NCBI GenBank assembly: GCA_024036415.1
Contig: JAMWET010003612.1
Span: 604,501-668,500, forward strand
Reading direction: 5' to 3'
Origin: Prochilodus magdalenae
Taxonomy: Eukaryota > Chordata > Actinopteri > Characiformes > Prochilodontidae
DNA: 64,000 nucleotides
Shown here: one piece after another, positions 42,301 to 57,300 of the stretch
Layout: each line of letters begins with the position of its first letter
How positions within the stretch are numbered: the first letter of the stretch is position 1
Notes under the pieces: model-generated
What the model saw: the letters and a program-made list of their open reading frames with translations, nothing else
Database searches by the model: none
What the model was told of the DNA's origin: nothing
Position numbers and translations under genes: made by a program

Positions 42301-45300
42301 ATTATTATATTAATGCTTCATGCTCTAAAGCCGAAACAGGAAGTCAGGAAATATATCTAGTATGCTTCTAATAGTTATTATGCTGTGTTACTACTCCACC
42401 TAGTGGTGTATTCTGAATTTCCAATGTTAAAAGATTCACATCTGTGACCATATAAAATCAAGCACTGCTATACGAGTGGATTCACCATGTATGACATTGT
42501 GCAATTGTCAGAGACCATATGTTCATATGTTGAAATTTCAAGTCAAACAGGCATTAGACACAATGCATTCATTTTTCAGTAACAGGAAATAACCAATACC
42601 TTTACACGGGGCATCAACAACCAAAGAGACTTTAGACTTGCTTTCAGTTTTTCAAAGAAACCTGCAGAGCTATGTGAAATTTGCATTTTCTGTAACATAC
42701 AATCTAAATAATCCCAGTTACAAACATTTAATAATCAATCCACAAAACGGGAAAAAGATCAGAGACATCTTTGGGAACAGCTATAACTCATTGACTTTCA
42801 ATGTACTGTATATAGTGATCAAACACCAAGGTTTAACTCTGCACTTTACTCATTCGAAGCCACAAACATCTAGTGTGTGGGTACTGTGATAGTAATCAGA
42901 GGAAAACCAGCCTATCGCCACTATTCCAGGCCAGGACCAAGTACTGTAAGTGGGTAGCTGGAACAAAACCCCCTACAAAATCCAGCAGAGAAGGATGGCG
43001 CTCAGCGTCCAACTTCAAATAAGGCGCTGCTACATTAGAGGCTTTTATGCCTCCAAAAGCACCTGGAGGCGTACTACTCTCCCCAGTGAATGAAGTGTGA
43101 ATTTAACTGTGTAAATTCTAACTCTACCTATCCTATCCCAACACAGTGTTGAAAGCTTTTGTGTAATTTCCTGTTTAATATAGTTGCATTGTTTTTTCAC
43201 GAGACCAAAATGAATAACTTGTACTTAATGGCAGTTTTGACTGGAAATTGAATGAGTGAAAACAGTGGTCTCTGATTTATGGACCACGCTTTGAAAGTTG
43301 AAACAGGAAGTATTTAAGACCTGGAGTAGTTCAAGGTCAGAAGCTTCCTCTTGTCCTGGCACCATTTCGGTCAGCATCTCTGACATCACTTTGCAGTTAC
43401 CACGCACAACGTCCAGCTCACTCCTGAGTCTGGCAATCTGTTAACACATACATATATATACACACACACAGCAGTAAGACAGTGCAGTTATCTGTTATAT
43501 TTTAATTTGTGATAAAATCTTATGTTAATGTTTCTGGATGATTAAATTCATACGCCATGTAAAGAGCACTGATGAAATACACACTTAACAGATAACACAA
43601 GAGTACAGCACTTTACACACTTACTCACTACATTCATTCATGTACTAGTAACTGACATCAGGTCACTGGGGTGATGAGACTAACCTGTTCAGGGTTGACA
43701 GAGATGGGTCCTGTAATGCTGGGGATTTGAGGAGAGTTGAAGTCAGCAGCTGGGGCGGCAGCAGCAGCCTTCTGAGGTGTTTGGGATGCTGGTCTTGGCT
43801 GCGGAGGTGCTTTGTACTTATGTGAAGCTGGATCCACCTCTGGGACCCCCTGATTAAGGCACAGATTAAAAAGCATTTAAAAAAGATATAAAACCTCACC
43901 AAATTAGGTATTATAGAGGTTGGGAAATGAAGGGTGTCTCCAAAAAAAACAGGAATAAATAAATAAATAAATAAATTCAGCTGTTTAAATATACTATTTA
44001 AAATATGGAGAATGCCCAGCGTTTGAGGTGTTGGATGGCATACTCTCTGTGGTGTGTGTATAGGCGAGAGAGCGTCCAGGTCTGCCATTGGGAACTCAAC
44101 GCCTTTCCTTTTCAGCTCCTCATAAATGTGGACAACTCCTGTGAGGTCTGGACTGCTTCTAAATGCATCTGCCCAGGCCTGCAAGAAAACAAAAAGTGTT
44201 GGTAGAAACTATAGGGATTCAAATAACGAACATGCAGTGAAAGTGACAGAGGAAGGTGGATGGCTAATATGCAGAAATTATGATAGTTCTAAAGTAATAA
44301 AGTTCTAAAGAATCTGAATCAAATCTGTAATTTTATCTCTGGACCTGGTCGTGGATTTAAGAGGTCAACGCTGCCTATTGCCCGTTGCCACAACACATCA
44401 TACTTTAGCCGCTAACAAAAGGCTCAAGTGGTCTTTAAAAGTTCATTAACATTCAACCATGAAAACATTTTAATATCAACAATGAATAAATAAATAAATA
44501 ATTTTGACCCTCCAGAGCCTGTTTGGCTGCCTCAGAATTTGCCATCTGCAACAGGTTACCACCATAGTAGCCACTTTACCGAAAGTGACAACTTCTTTCT
44601 AAAACTCTTTCTAGCATTTTTTCATAGGGGACGTAATGGCCGGGGTATCTCAATATTGCTTGACAATATACCTAACAATGACTGGTAGTGTTAAAAATAA
44701 AACGGTGGTAATGAAAAAGAGGAAGTTCAGGGTCAAGTAGCAGCAGATTTTTACCAGGCTACTATTTTGAGAAGAAGTTGTGTTATGTTAAGCATTTCAT
44801 CAGTTTTAAATAAAAATTTTAAATTAATAAATTGTGTCATTTGACTAGGGCTGATAAAACTTGCAAAAACTGAATCTGACTTTGTAGGGACTCATCATCA
44901 AATGAATAGTAGTACAAATAGTTGCCTCCCGAAGGAATCAACTGACAGGAATAAAACTTGGTGGGTAGGTTGGACATTGTGAGAAATGCAAATGATTTAA
45001 GTTTCATGCTCGGCTGTGCCTGTCACAAGAACAAAGGCGGGCCTTATCGCTACACCTGATTGACCCAAGGCAACAGCAACGATTGAAGACATTCAGTGAG
45101 CGGTGATGCTCTCTGCAAGTCATCCTGTTAGAGCCAACACCACTGACAGACGGCTGCATGATGCAGGACTACATGTACACAGACCGTGTGCACCTTTTAT
45201 ATGGCAACATACGATCTCCCTTTGCTAAATCATATCTATCATAAGTCAGTAATCCAGTGTTATTTCTTTTCGGGTCTAAGCACAAAAAATGGTAAAATAT

Positions 45301-48300
45301 ATAGCTATGTAAATAGCTCTTTCTTTAAATCTGCATCAGTGAAAAAAATTAAATGTCAGTTAGGTCTTACTGCTTAGACGCCATTAGATTAGCTTACTTG
45401 AATCAGTGCCAGCACTTTGTCCTGCACTATGGTAGGGGGGTTGTTCTTCGGAGAGATGATCTTCACCAGCACCCCGTCGATGAAGTCACGCGTGGCCACT
45501 AACACGTGGAAGCGGTGTCCGCAGTTCTTCACACACGTCTCCAGAACCTGCGGGAATAGACGAGGCTTCATTTCCAAAACCCACTGATAAATTATGTTCA
45601 CACAATAACAACAAGTTCAAATGAATCTGTTTGACAGCCAAGAGAGACTTTAGGCTAATGAGCCAAGAATATCAAAGAGCAGGAGAGCACATGAAGCTGA
45701 GAAGGCCCAAACCAGCTCATTAAGGAAATATAAACAGCCTCTGGGTGGTACAGCAGTAAAGCTCCAAGCTCGCTCACTGTCAAGTATTAATCAGGGAAAG
45801 TAGTAGGAATGCACAAACATGCCAGATTTTCCTCTGAGACTTAGTCCAATGGTACACTGAGGGTTTTTGAGGTCTAACGAGGAGGGGGTTTGTGCCACGA
45901 CATGTCCCCCACCAAATATGGACCCACAGACAGCTGTACTCACGGTCAGAGCCAACATCACTTCCCGAAAGTTTCGGTTGCCATTCAGCCTTTTCTTGAC
46001 AGCGCGGATGGCATCTTTAGGCCTGCAGAAACAGTGGATTAAAGGAAGAGATTTAAGAAGTGTTGCTCTAAACGGATTAAGATTACTGCCATGGCATTTA
46101 TACAACTTAAAGTAAAGTAATCATGGATTAGCATTGAACATTGATGCTGTGGTCACTAATTACACGCCTACTTATGCTGGAACTGATCGCTGAGGATATT
46201 CCCCCCCATCCCCCCATCAGAGTGAAACTGTCCCACAGCATTCACAAAGCTAACAGCAATTAATAGCTGGCAACAAAACAGAAAGAGACTGAAACTCAAA
46301 AAAAAAAAAAGACAAAAAGACAGGAAAGATTACAATTGTGCTTGTGATCCCCAGACTTGCAGCGCACTGACTGAATATAAAGCAGAACGAGGTTCCAAAG
46401 CCTCTGGGGTTACATAAGACGTGGCAGCCTTTCCTACACTGGGATCAAAGCTGAACCTTGAGCAGGAGCCTTTTCACATGCTCCGAGTCTCTGTGGTTAT
46501 GAACAGTTAACAAGCCTTATTTTTTATAGCCGGCAAGTTTTGGCGAGTCTCTTTGTCCATCAGTCATCTTTCACTCAGAGCTCCCAAGAGGTGATGAAGA
46601 AACACAGTTATCATGTTTGATGGCAGGAGCAATGGAAATAACTGCTGCAGAATTTCAACATTAAAACAACAACCTGTATTTTTAAGGGGCTGTCAGCATC
46701 TTTCCTTGATCATTTCAATGCTGTTTGCAGATAGTTATCAGGTTCTGCATGCATTTTCTAATGACTGTCAAATAAAAAACTCTGTTACCACAGTCACTTC
46801 CAGCTAAACGTATTTCACCCCTGTAGCTCGATATCTCACATCCAAACTACAGACAAGCAAGACAAGCCATTGGCAGGCAATGCACTCCTGCTTAGTGTTC
46901 ACACTGATACATGTGCCACTGAACCAGTGAATGTAAACAAAAGTAAAGAGTTGAATGTGATGTGTATATGTGGTCACAATAACTCAAGTTCATGTTCCCT
47001 GAACCTTTAGTGCTCGGCTGAATTCTGGTGAAAAACTCTTGTGGGTTTAATGTAGAATCTGAAGCAATAATAAGGTGGTTTTTAAATACAGTAAAAATCA
47101 CTGTAACAAATGTCCTTAAGTGACTTCTGCAGAATAATACATAATCCTGAGCAGACTGCATATATACTGAGTAGTATACAATGGCTTTTAACATGCCTCA
47201 GATGCATTCTAAAGCCGCAACTATCCGCTTGAGTGGTCATGAACGGCATGGGTCTGAATAAAAGAAATGCATCAGAAAAACATCAGAAACTCGTTTGTTG
47301 CAGGCGGCAAAGAAGGCATGTAAAAACAGTTGTGCAGGTTTGTATAGTGACTGAACTATGTACTGCTAATGAACAACAAGAGAGCCTGTCTGCATGTCAA
47401 CTAAGTTCAACCTTCTTAGGGAGTCTTAAGTCTGCTTATTTGGTGTATGCCAAGGTTTGAATAGCAGCGTTCTCATCACTTTTGTTTTTACAATTCACAC
47501 TACAGGAGCATTTGGGCTAGGCAGGTTTGATGCGGTCACCTTGTTAGAGTGGTCCACAATTGTGATAGGCCTAGAGATGGGGATATCGGGGGTCTCCCCA
47601 CCCATCACCAAAAAAAGAATGTCCATTTATTTTCCTATTTCATTTGAGCCTGGCAGCTGCCCATTCTATTGTGTGGAAATTTCATGATGACTAGACCAAT
47701 AAAAAAATGCATGCTCCGCATTGATCTATAAATTAACTTATGCTAATTGGAATGCTTTTGTTGTTTCCTGTAAAGTCATAATTTTGAAGATGCTTGCTTC
47801 TTTGGACAGCAAAAATATGTTCTTTCACCTGGTTACCATCCATCAAGGCATCATTAAGAGGCTTCCTGGACAAAAACTCTGTCACCTTGTGTGTTTAAGG
47901 TGGCAGTAAGTTCAGACTCCGGCAGATGGCGCTGCAGAAGGATAATGGGGCTACAAATACCTGCGGGGTGTGTGACTGTGTCCAGAGATTGATAAGAGGT
48001 GGTACAGTGTGTCTCAATTGATGTGTGGAAAAAAGGTCACAAAGCAGAAGGTAATGATCTGCTTAAGGGAACGACTGCAGTGGGGCGTGTCAAAACCACA
48101 GTGTAAAGGAAGTAGCTGAATTTGCAGGTGTACTGAAGCGTACGGTCATACAGGGCTACCAGCAGTGGAATAAACCCCAGTCTACAGGAAATGCTCCTCA
48201 AAATACTGTCAGGGAAGGCATCCATCAAATCTAGCCTGTGCAAATCTTTGATGCAAGAGTGGCTGGACTGATGTCGCCTACATCCAGAAACTTGTACAGT

Positions 48301-51300
48301 CCATGCCAATTCAAATGGCAGCTGCTGTTCGTGCTCATGGAGGTATTACGGGATTTTAGAAACATTGCAGTCACTGAGACTCATTTTTTTGTCTGATGAG
48401 CATATTAATATTCGTAAACGAGTTGGCAATCCTTTTAATTTTGGACCCAATGTGTAATGCTTAGTTAAGGAAGGTTGTCAGATATCACAACCCTGAATCC
48501 ATAAGGAATACATGTTCACCATATAGACTAGAGTAGTATGAGAAAGGCAGGACATTGCTCAAATTCTTGCTGTCTCCCACAAGCTCAGACACAAGAGAAC
48601 AGGCCCGGCCTAAGTAACCTGCTGTTGTCCTGCAGCACAAAACTCTTTTCTCTCATATAGAACAGAGGCAGGCCTGTGAGGCCAGTCATGTGTGTGTGTT
48701 TGTTAGCGTGAGTGACAGAAAGAGAATAAGATGATTTTCAGTGAAACAGCGTGTGAGATAATGTGTGTGAGATAATATGTGAGGGTAATATGTTTATGCC
48801 AACAGTGCAGTCATGAGAAACCTCTTCAGTGCCTAAGCCTCCTGGAGTACTTACTTAGCCACCAGAACACACACAAAGCAGCAAGAATCATGTCCATTCA
48901 ATCTGCTTAAAAAGAGAGCCTGTTTGCCCGAGAGTGAGTCAGCCAGAGCTGCAGTGAGTCATCAGCCAACTCGGCATGGACACTCACCCTTCCTCTGTCT
49001 CGTTAATAATGTCACAAATCTCCATGTTCAGCGTCCAGTCCTCGTTCTGCAGGGAGCCATCGGTGGCTTTTTCTGTAATAAGCAGAGAACACAGTTAGTC
49101 GCCAGACAAACACAGACATGAAAACTACATGAAACGCTTACTGAATTATAATAATAATATCGTCGCTGTCCAAAGGAAAACATGCATCTCCATTTTTTGT
49201 TGATTTTTACTTTTATGCCTAATTTGATCATATGAGCTGCCCTTTACACTGGGTGGAAATTTCATGAAAAATGGACCAACAGAAAAGGCCCAAAACTGTT
49301 TGGAAAGACATCTGGTTCCACTGACTTCCATTCAAATTAAATGAGGTTTTTGGCCTCTCCTGTAAAGTTGCCAGTTTGGAGATATCTGTTTTTCTTTGGA
49401 CAGCGACGATATATATTCACTGCCAAGATCTGAAGGTCAAGATTATTGCTGTTAAATATAGACAGAAAACAATTAAACTTTCCCTTTTTTTAAATGCAAA
49501 AGTTTTAAACACATTAAAATTTGTAAAGTGAAAAATACATAAATACATAGGATACACATCAGCAATAAAACTCCAGTTAACATTATGTCTAAAAAGTGTT
49601 CTAAAAAGGTACATGGCAGTGTCTCATAAAACAATAGGCATTTCTCAACATTAAGGAATGACCAATATATATAATCTATATAATATCTCCCTACAATGAC
49701 AAACCAATACAAATTTAATTAAAGATGATATATATCATTATTATATTGACAGTCAGTTTTCAATCCATTGTCTTATTCATGATTTGAGTTTTAGAAACTC
49801 TGACCAATTTTGTTTGCAAAAACAAATTTCTCCTCTACAATTAACCCATCCATGCAGTAAATTAAACAACCACAAACACACTCCCTAGTAAACACACACA
49901 CTAAGGGGCAGTGAGAACACTTGCCCGGAGCGGGCCCCTAATCGGCCTTGAACACACTAGCTGCAATTGTACTTGTTTTCCTATTTGTATTTAGCATCTA
50001 TTCAATGCTAATCAGGGAATTTGTTGCCAGCTTGTAGATTCTAGAAATGTGCATGTATCAGCATCAACAGCATATCAGAGGTCAGCATCACTGCAAAAGC
50101 TGGGCCAGCCAAATGAAGCCTGAGGCTAAAACAAAAAGGTGATTGTCCTGTTTTATTGAAGTGTGGGACTTTCCTTACACACTTTCACATTCATATTTTA
50201 ACCACTGGCCTGTCTCTGATTTTATTAAATACAATTATACATTTCCATCCCTTCTTAAAATCAGGATTCTGCTGATAGGTTTATCAGCTGCCAGCTGCGT
50301 GTCAGACATTTCTCTAAATCAAGAAAAAAAAAAAAAAAAAAGAATTTTGGGAAAAGGCTTTAGATGCTTTTCAGTTGCTTCTGCTCCTGAAACCAAACCT
50401 GGGTGTACCCTGAGATTCTGAGTTCTGTTTTATCTTGTATGTAAACAGTAGCTGTTACTAGTTTGGCCTTTTATATCTCAGAGAAACACAGAAAAATACA
50501 TCACGCACAGGTTAAAATTAGAGTTAATTACTGCTCTACTCTTCTTCCTGGGCTTCCTACGAAAACAATTCGCCCTCTAAAACTCCTCCAAACAAAAAAG
50601 AGAGAGAGAGAGAGAGAGTTCATAGCACTGCTGCTTTAAAAGAACTGCACTGGCAACCAGTATCTTTTAGGGCCAATTTTAAACTTCTATTAGTCTTTAC
50701 AGCTGTAAATGACACACTTAATAATGGAATGTATTTATGTTCCAACATGTGACTTCAAAACAGAGATGCTGACCTTCTGTAAACAGAAAATGTGGACAGG
50801 CCTGTTTTAGTCACTACACTTGGAAACTGCGCGACACCATTCCAGCTTTCAATCAGGCTCAGTGCACATTTTTAAGGAATATCTGGAAATCTTTAGCTTG
50901 ATCTGTCACTGTCACACATGCTCAGTGCTCATATGAAAATGATGGCAAAATTAAGATGAATTTTTGGTGGAGAAAGCTTATTGTCCCTGCCTTCCCCATT
51001 TCCAAAACTGTGAAATTAGCTCCTGTCTATTCAACGTGTTCATTAAAATAATTCTAAATTACTGAAATGAAAACATGTGAAATTTGAAATTTTATCATGC
51101 ACTGAACGATTACCCAAGAGTTTTCTACATGAAATAGCACATTCAAGCATTCAGACTCCCTAGGCCTGTTCAACTCATGCATGATGCAGTGCAGCTAGAG
51201 GTTTGATCATCTATGTGACTGTTACTGCTTAAGGCTTAACTGCAGTCTAGCCACGGTCACAGCAAGCATCTCCAGCTCACTGAGCCTGTTTAATCACTAA

Positions 51301-54300
51301 GGACCGTGATACCAGCTCTGCTCCCAGGGCTGCATAACTGGAGCACAGACGAGCCAACTACCAGCACTGCCCTATGCAACATGCCTGTGTGTCCCTGAGT
51401 ATTATTCAGATAGCGGGGTTTAACCAAAACAAATAGTTCGTTTTGGTGGAGAGACAGATTAGATAAGGAAAGTACAGGGACGGAATTTACCCAGACAGCG
51501 CAGAGAGCTATTTTCCCATGTGCTCTGCGGCCTTGATGAGTCGATTAAAAAGACAAACAAAGCACCAAAAAATGTGCAGTGCAACGATAAAACAAATGAG
51601 GTGGAATTAGAAGGAATGCACATTCTAGAAAGAGTAAATGCTGGATGTTTTGCTGATCTAACCCTTTCATAAGGGTTGTGCTAAAGCAACACTGTGAGGC
51701 ACCAAATTGCAATTGCAACTCAAATAAAAGGAGAACATAAGTCTTGTGAACGTAAGGTGCGTCTGCAGAGACACTTAATGTGAATAACCAGTGGCAGATG
51801 ATGCTTGAGTTAGAAGTAGAGTACTCAAGTATGGAAAGAAAAAGTTTCATGATTTATCATGGCTCTAATATCCTATTATCATTCTGGTACAGGATTCCTA
51901 TCCTCTCACTGTAGGTGAAGAGACTCTAGTGTCACCCTCAGTCCACTAATCTTTTAATAGAAGTTCATTAATTACTCCAACAATGATGTCTATTGACGAC
52001 CATGTCCTGTACCCTGATTGATGGGCTCGCATCCTGCTTCTTTTGATTTTACATGTTACTTTTTATGCAGATATAATTTTGCATAATACAGTGGAGTAAA
52101 ATAGGAGTAAGATATTTGACTTTGAAATGTGGTGGAGTTAAAGTAGAGTCAGCCAGAATGGAAATACGTCACTACAGATCTCTGAAAAACTACTTGGTTA
52201 CTGGAACAGACTACATTTACAAATTGGCAAGAAAATGTGGCTCTTCAAATTCATAATCAGACACGGCACAGATTTTCTGGGCATGTTCATTTGGCTTCTC
52301 TCCTTACTTTGCCATATGGTGGGTGCAGAATGATACCAGTCAGACTGTATTTTGAACCACATCAATTCAACTGTACAACCTAAACCGAGCGAGTTTGCTG
52401 TTTGACTGAGTCGAGATCAAATCTGGTAGTTTTTAGTGGCTACTTCCAGTTTATAGCAACATTAGCCACATAGCTCCAGTTCTAAACTAATAAAACAAAA
52501 ATTTCAACACCAAACATGACTTGGCTCATTGCCTGCATTTGGGATAAGAGCAAAATTCTGCAAATCAGTATTTCCCCCCCAACTATTCCTTTACCTCCAC
52601 GGAACTGTGAGCACCTTCTGACTTCCCTGAACACCACATGTAAACTACTTTCCTAGCAGTGAATCCACCACATGCAAATGGGAAAGTCAGACCAAATGCT
52701 TTGGAGAATAAGGGGTTAAACAGACAAGCTCACTGATGTAAGCTTCTGTTAAGAGAGAGCGATTTCCTGCCGAGTAACTCTTCATAAGGGAGGTGGCCGC
52801 TGCTTCCATCCACAAAGACAGAGAGTTGATGAAATGGCCTTTTCACCTCTCAGCTCTCTGAAGACAGCTCCAACCAAAACAACCCCGCTACCTCGATCAC
52901 TGATCCACCTAATACCCAGAGCCTTTCCCTTTCCTTTTACACCCTGCTTGTGTAAGCGTACAAACACAGCATGGTCCTGGCCAGAGCCTGCTGGGCTGTA
53001 AGCTTCATTCACACACAGTACCTGTCTGCTGTGATAAAAGCTCAAGAGCTAAACTCAGGGGCCTCCGTTCTGCCCTCCAAGTTGCAGATCGTAATTACAC
53101 GGCACCTGCGAGAAAACAAACCCTATGTGCTGTGTTTAGAAAGGATGCTAAGACGACCCCAGGGCTCCTCGACACACTGTTTGATGGTCCTTATGATTTC
53201 CTGTGGGTTTCTGTGGGTGTTTTGATGGCCGTTTAATTCATATAATGGGACGAGAACAAAGCTGGCAAATATTTAGCCATGCCCCAACACTGATTTACCA
53301 AAGCACTTTTAGTATGTTGCAATCGCATTAACTATTATCGACACAATGATAATACATAGACCAATTAACCAAACTGGAATTGGAATTGAAAACACATTTT
53401 GGACTTTTAACTGACCTTTGCATCTGACATCTTTTACTCAGAGTGACCCTATACCTTACCTATGTTCATTGTATTCATTCCTACAACTGAACATTCCAAT
53501 TTGTCCCTACCAAATTCATCAAAACAACTAAAACTGAAACCAAATCCTGGGGTACTGACAATTTATTGGCTGAGCCTTTTGAGGAAGAGGGCCAACTTAT
53601 TTTGATCTAGAAAGTGCTAGCCAGTACATGACTAGCAAACACAGCTTTGAACAGCTGTATACACATTAAACCACAATATTTTTCATTAAAATATCTGAAT
53701 CGCAGAAAATGCATGCTGTGGTAGTGACAATTCTTAATATCACCCACAAATATTGGGACATTAGGATTTTCAGACATTGGGGCATCTTTACTTCAAACTA
53801 TGCGGAAGGACCATGAGAGACAGGGACGCCGTGTCATTTCCTTCTCTAAAGTTTCGTGATAAGGTTCAGGGTTTAGGACAGCCACCTATTAAAAGAACGT
53901 ACCCTTTAAATTACGATTTAGTGTATTTAGCGTCATAACGTAATCCTTGTACAAATCAAACGTCTAAATACTATTGTTTTTTTAATTGTGGGTCTGCAGT
54001 GTGAACGAATCAGACAGAACGGTCCACCTCATGCAGTTCTTTGACTCAATTATCAAAGAGAATCTGACCAGTGTTGTCAGACCAGAGCTGTGCAATAGAT
54101 GCCCACTGTGGGCCGTGACTCGGCACTTCTCTCTCTCAGACAGGAGCTGCCATCAATCAGCAGCTCTGGCTTTCCGTTCAAGTGCCAGCGAGCTGTCCGT
54201 GCCATGCTGGAAGAGGGGCTGGAGCGCAAACGCGGCTTTCACGGCTGGTTGAGGACCCTTCCTTCAGCCTGGTGAGCTGCAAGACCCCGTCCATGCTTTA

Positions 54301-57300
54301 TTCATGTGCTGGCCTTTCGCTTTAATCAAACTGTCAAATCTGAGCAGGCCTGGGGGAGAGGGCCGCACATGCCTGCTGTTCTGGGATGCTGGCTAACCGC
54401 CACCAGCGGAAGCCCTGAGCTCTCACCCACCATGCCCGTTCTTTCTGCCCGTTGTGTTGGTCTTCCATGTTCATGGTAGCCACGAGCCAACATAAAGGCA
54501 TCTCTGATCTTAAGACTTGTTTTAGACTTATGTTTGTGCATTTGAACAAACTACTCTTCAGCTTTAGAAGTAGCTATTTATTAAAAAGGTCTAATTAAAG
54601 GCAAGTCAGTTTTCCAAAATCTACATAGAAGTTTACATACCATACCTTTCCCAGAATACAATAAAATGTTTTTACAAAGCCCTCTTTTAAATTCCACCAA
54701 AATTAAAGCATTTTAGCAATATAACAGAACTCTAAATGCACAGCAAACAGGACCTATAGTCAGCAAACTTTAGCCATTTATCAAGCCCTATAACAGAATC
54801 TAAAACTTATTTTTAAAAACGTATGAAGGCTTTCTTAATACAACATACAACTCAAGAAAGGTAATTTGGAAACACATGTTTTAACTCTACACTGAATTGT
54901 TTATATACTGACTTTTAAATCAAGTGGAAAATTGGAGACACTCTCTTGTGGAAGTCGGCGTTCACAGGCAATACGCAGAATATTATTTGGAACATTGATT
55001 GTGCTTGAGAGCCCTCTTACAAGGGCATTGAAAGTGCATGATATGTCTTCTGAGGACGCACATGAATTACCTACTGTTGTCATCATATCTTCTTGAGTGT
55101 AATGTTAGCTTTGCAACCGAACCTTTTGCAAGAGGCTGCACGTGTAACACCTCCGCCTTTGAACGGACTATTTCAGGCTTTACAAGGTAGCTTACAGGAG
55201 AGTACGGTTATGCAGAAGACCCTCATGCAGAAAAAACTTTAGACTGGATATTGGAAGAAAAGAAGAATGAATCCAATCCAGCAACAAGGAGCGTTGTTAT
55301 TTGTATACGTTATTCCTCAGGTAGTACAAAGCTTGAGTTAGTCCAGCATCATCCAGCAACTTTCAGATGCTCATTGTAAGTGCATCAATTTGAAATAGGT
55401 GATTTTAAATCTTAATAGGCTTTAAAGAATTCCATATCAGCCGAGGACATTAATATTGGTATTGAGATAAAAAGTGGTTTTGTGCCATCCGTAATTAATT
55501 TAGTCATTAATTTAGTTTAGGCAGTGATCAGACTATCCAGCGAATTGACCAGCTAGTTCAGTTGGGATATTCTGACTTTAACATCCTAAAAACATGGAGG
55601 ATGGACACACAGGCCGAAAGAGTTTGAAAGGAAAATAAGCAAATTAGACTGACAGAGAGAGGGAGAGACAGAGAGAGAGAAAAAATAAATAAATAACACC
55701 AAGTAGAAGATCCATTTATCCACATCCAAACGGTCCAATGGGGACATGGGCACACGTGGTTGGCAAGTGCTCAGGGCAGAAGGCATGGAGCACTCAAGCC
55801 AGCCTGCCCAGCGCTGTGAGCTGGAAAAGCACCTCGGGTCACGTGGTGCTGAGCGGCAGGCTGTACCATCCCCTGCCAAATGCTGTAGAGACAGCCTCAC
55901 AACTGCAGTCATAAACCACTGAAGATGTTAAAGCGATCGCATGGCAAACACGCACACACACACACACACACATACACATACACACATACACTCACATACA
56001 CACACACACATACACACAGTAATTTTGCACTGAAGCTACAAAGTTAATGTAGCTAACAAGTATTGGACACTAATTGCCCACAAATCAGCACTGTGTAAAC
56101 TGTGCGAGTACACCATCACATGCTCGCCTCAAACCATTTCAAACTAATTAAATTCATAAACTCTGGCCCTAATCAGTGTTATGTTAAGCATTACATCGTT
56201 TAATTCATGTTACCATTTTTAACTATTTATAAAATGTGTATATGGTCAGTTGCATTAAAAGCAGCTGCTTTTATGCGGTTAATGGTGGGAACTCTGGGAG
56301 TTATGCTGAAGGCTATACCCAGTGCTACATTAATCTCCAGCCCAATTAAGTGAATACGTCCAAATCTTTCATATACAATGTTGGTACTTCGAAACAATCC
56401 CATTTTTCAGAATCACATGGACACAACTTCATAAATCAAACCATATGATGTTACTGTGTTAGTAAGTCAATAGTAAGAATAAAATACAACAAACTCAATG
56501 AGCAGAGACAGCAACACAAAGATACAAAACACCATATGGATCACTGTATTACATTTTATAGATTTTGTTGTGCCACACTAGTGACATATTTAAAAATACT
56601 GTCTAATACTACTCTGGAAAATATGGATGGCATAGATGCAGCAAAACAAGTCAGCGTCAAACAGTGGTTACCCCAACATAACCTATCCATACAACACTCG
56701 CTTTATACACTATTGGACATCCTATACCTGGAGTTCTCATCTTCAGAAATTAACCATGCCTGTACTCAGGAATTAACAAGGTGGGTTGGGAATCTGGGAC
56801 CCTGTCTGATTGTTCTTCAAATGGAAAATAAAAAAATCTATTTATAAAATGTAATACTAAAATAATACTTGGTAATACTAAACTGTGAATATAATAATAT
56901 GCAGATGCTTGGTGTTTCTTAGGTACTGAAGGAACACAATATACTCAGAAAAATTGCAAGAAAATTGCAGCAGAGCTGACCAATATGACAATATTCATTG
57001 CTTTTATGAAAAGTTACTGTTATAAAATGTTTTCTGAGCATATTGTCAAGATTGTCAGCCATTTAAGAACAACTATAGAGCAACTGTATGTCAAAATTAA
57101 CAATAAGAATGTAATTCATCCAGTTTCGTTAGATTTACAGAAGTACAGGATATTACATCCTGAATTAGTATCATTGTAACAAAAGTAAAAAAAACTGATA
57201 ATGCTTAAAGATGATGATCGGGTATTTTGGCCATATTGCCCAAATCTAGCATAACAGAATTTATCACAACATCAATACCTTACCATTATATTGCCCATAT

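Noticed and set aside
54901..55086. Minus-strand frame [16 protein letters not shown]... in tom1l2 intron 1
   Set aside because: Sixty-odd codons, no recognised domain, no splice signals; could be a retroelement scrap but unsupported.
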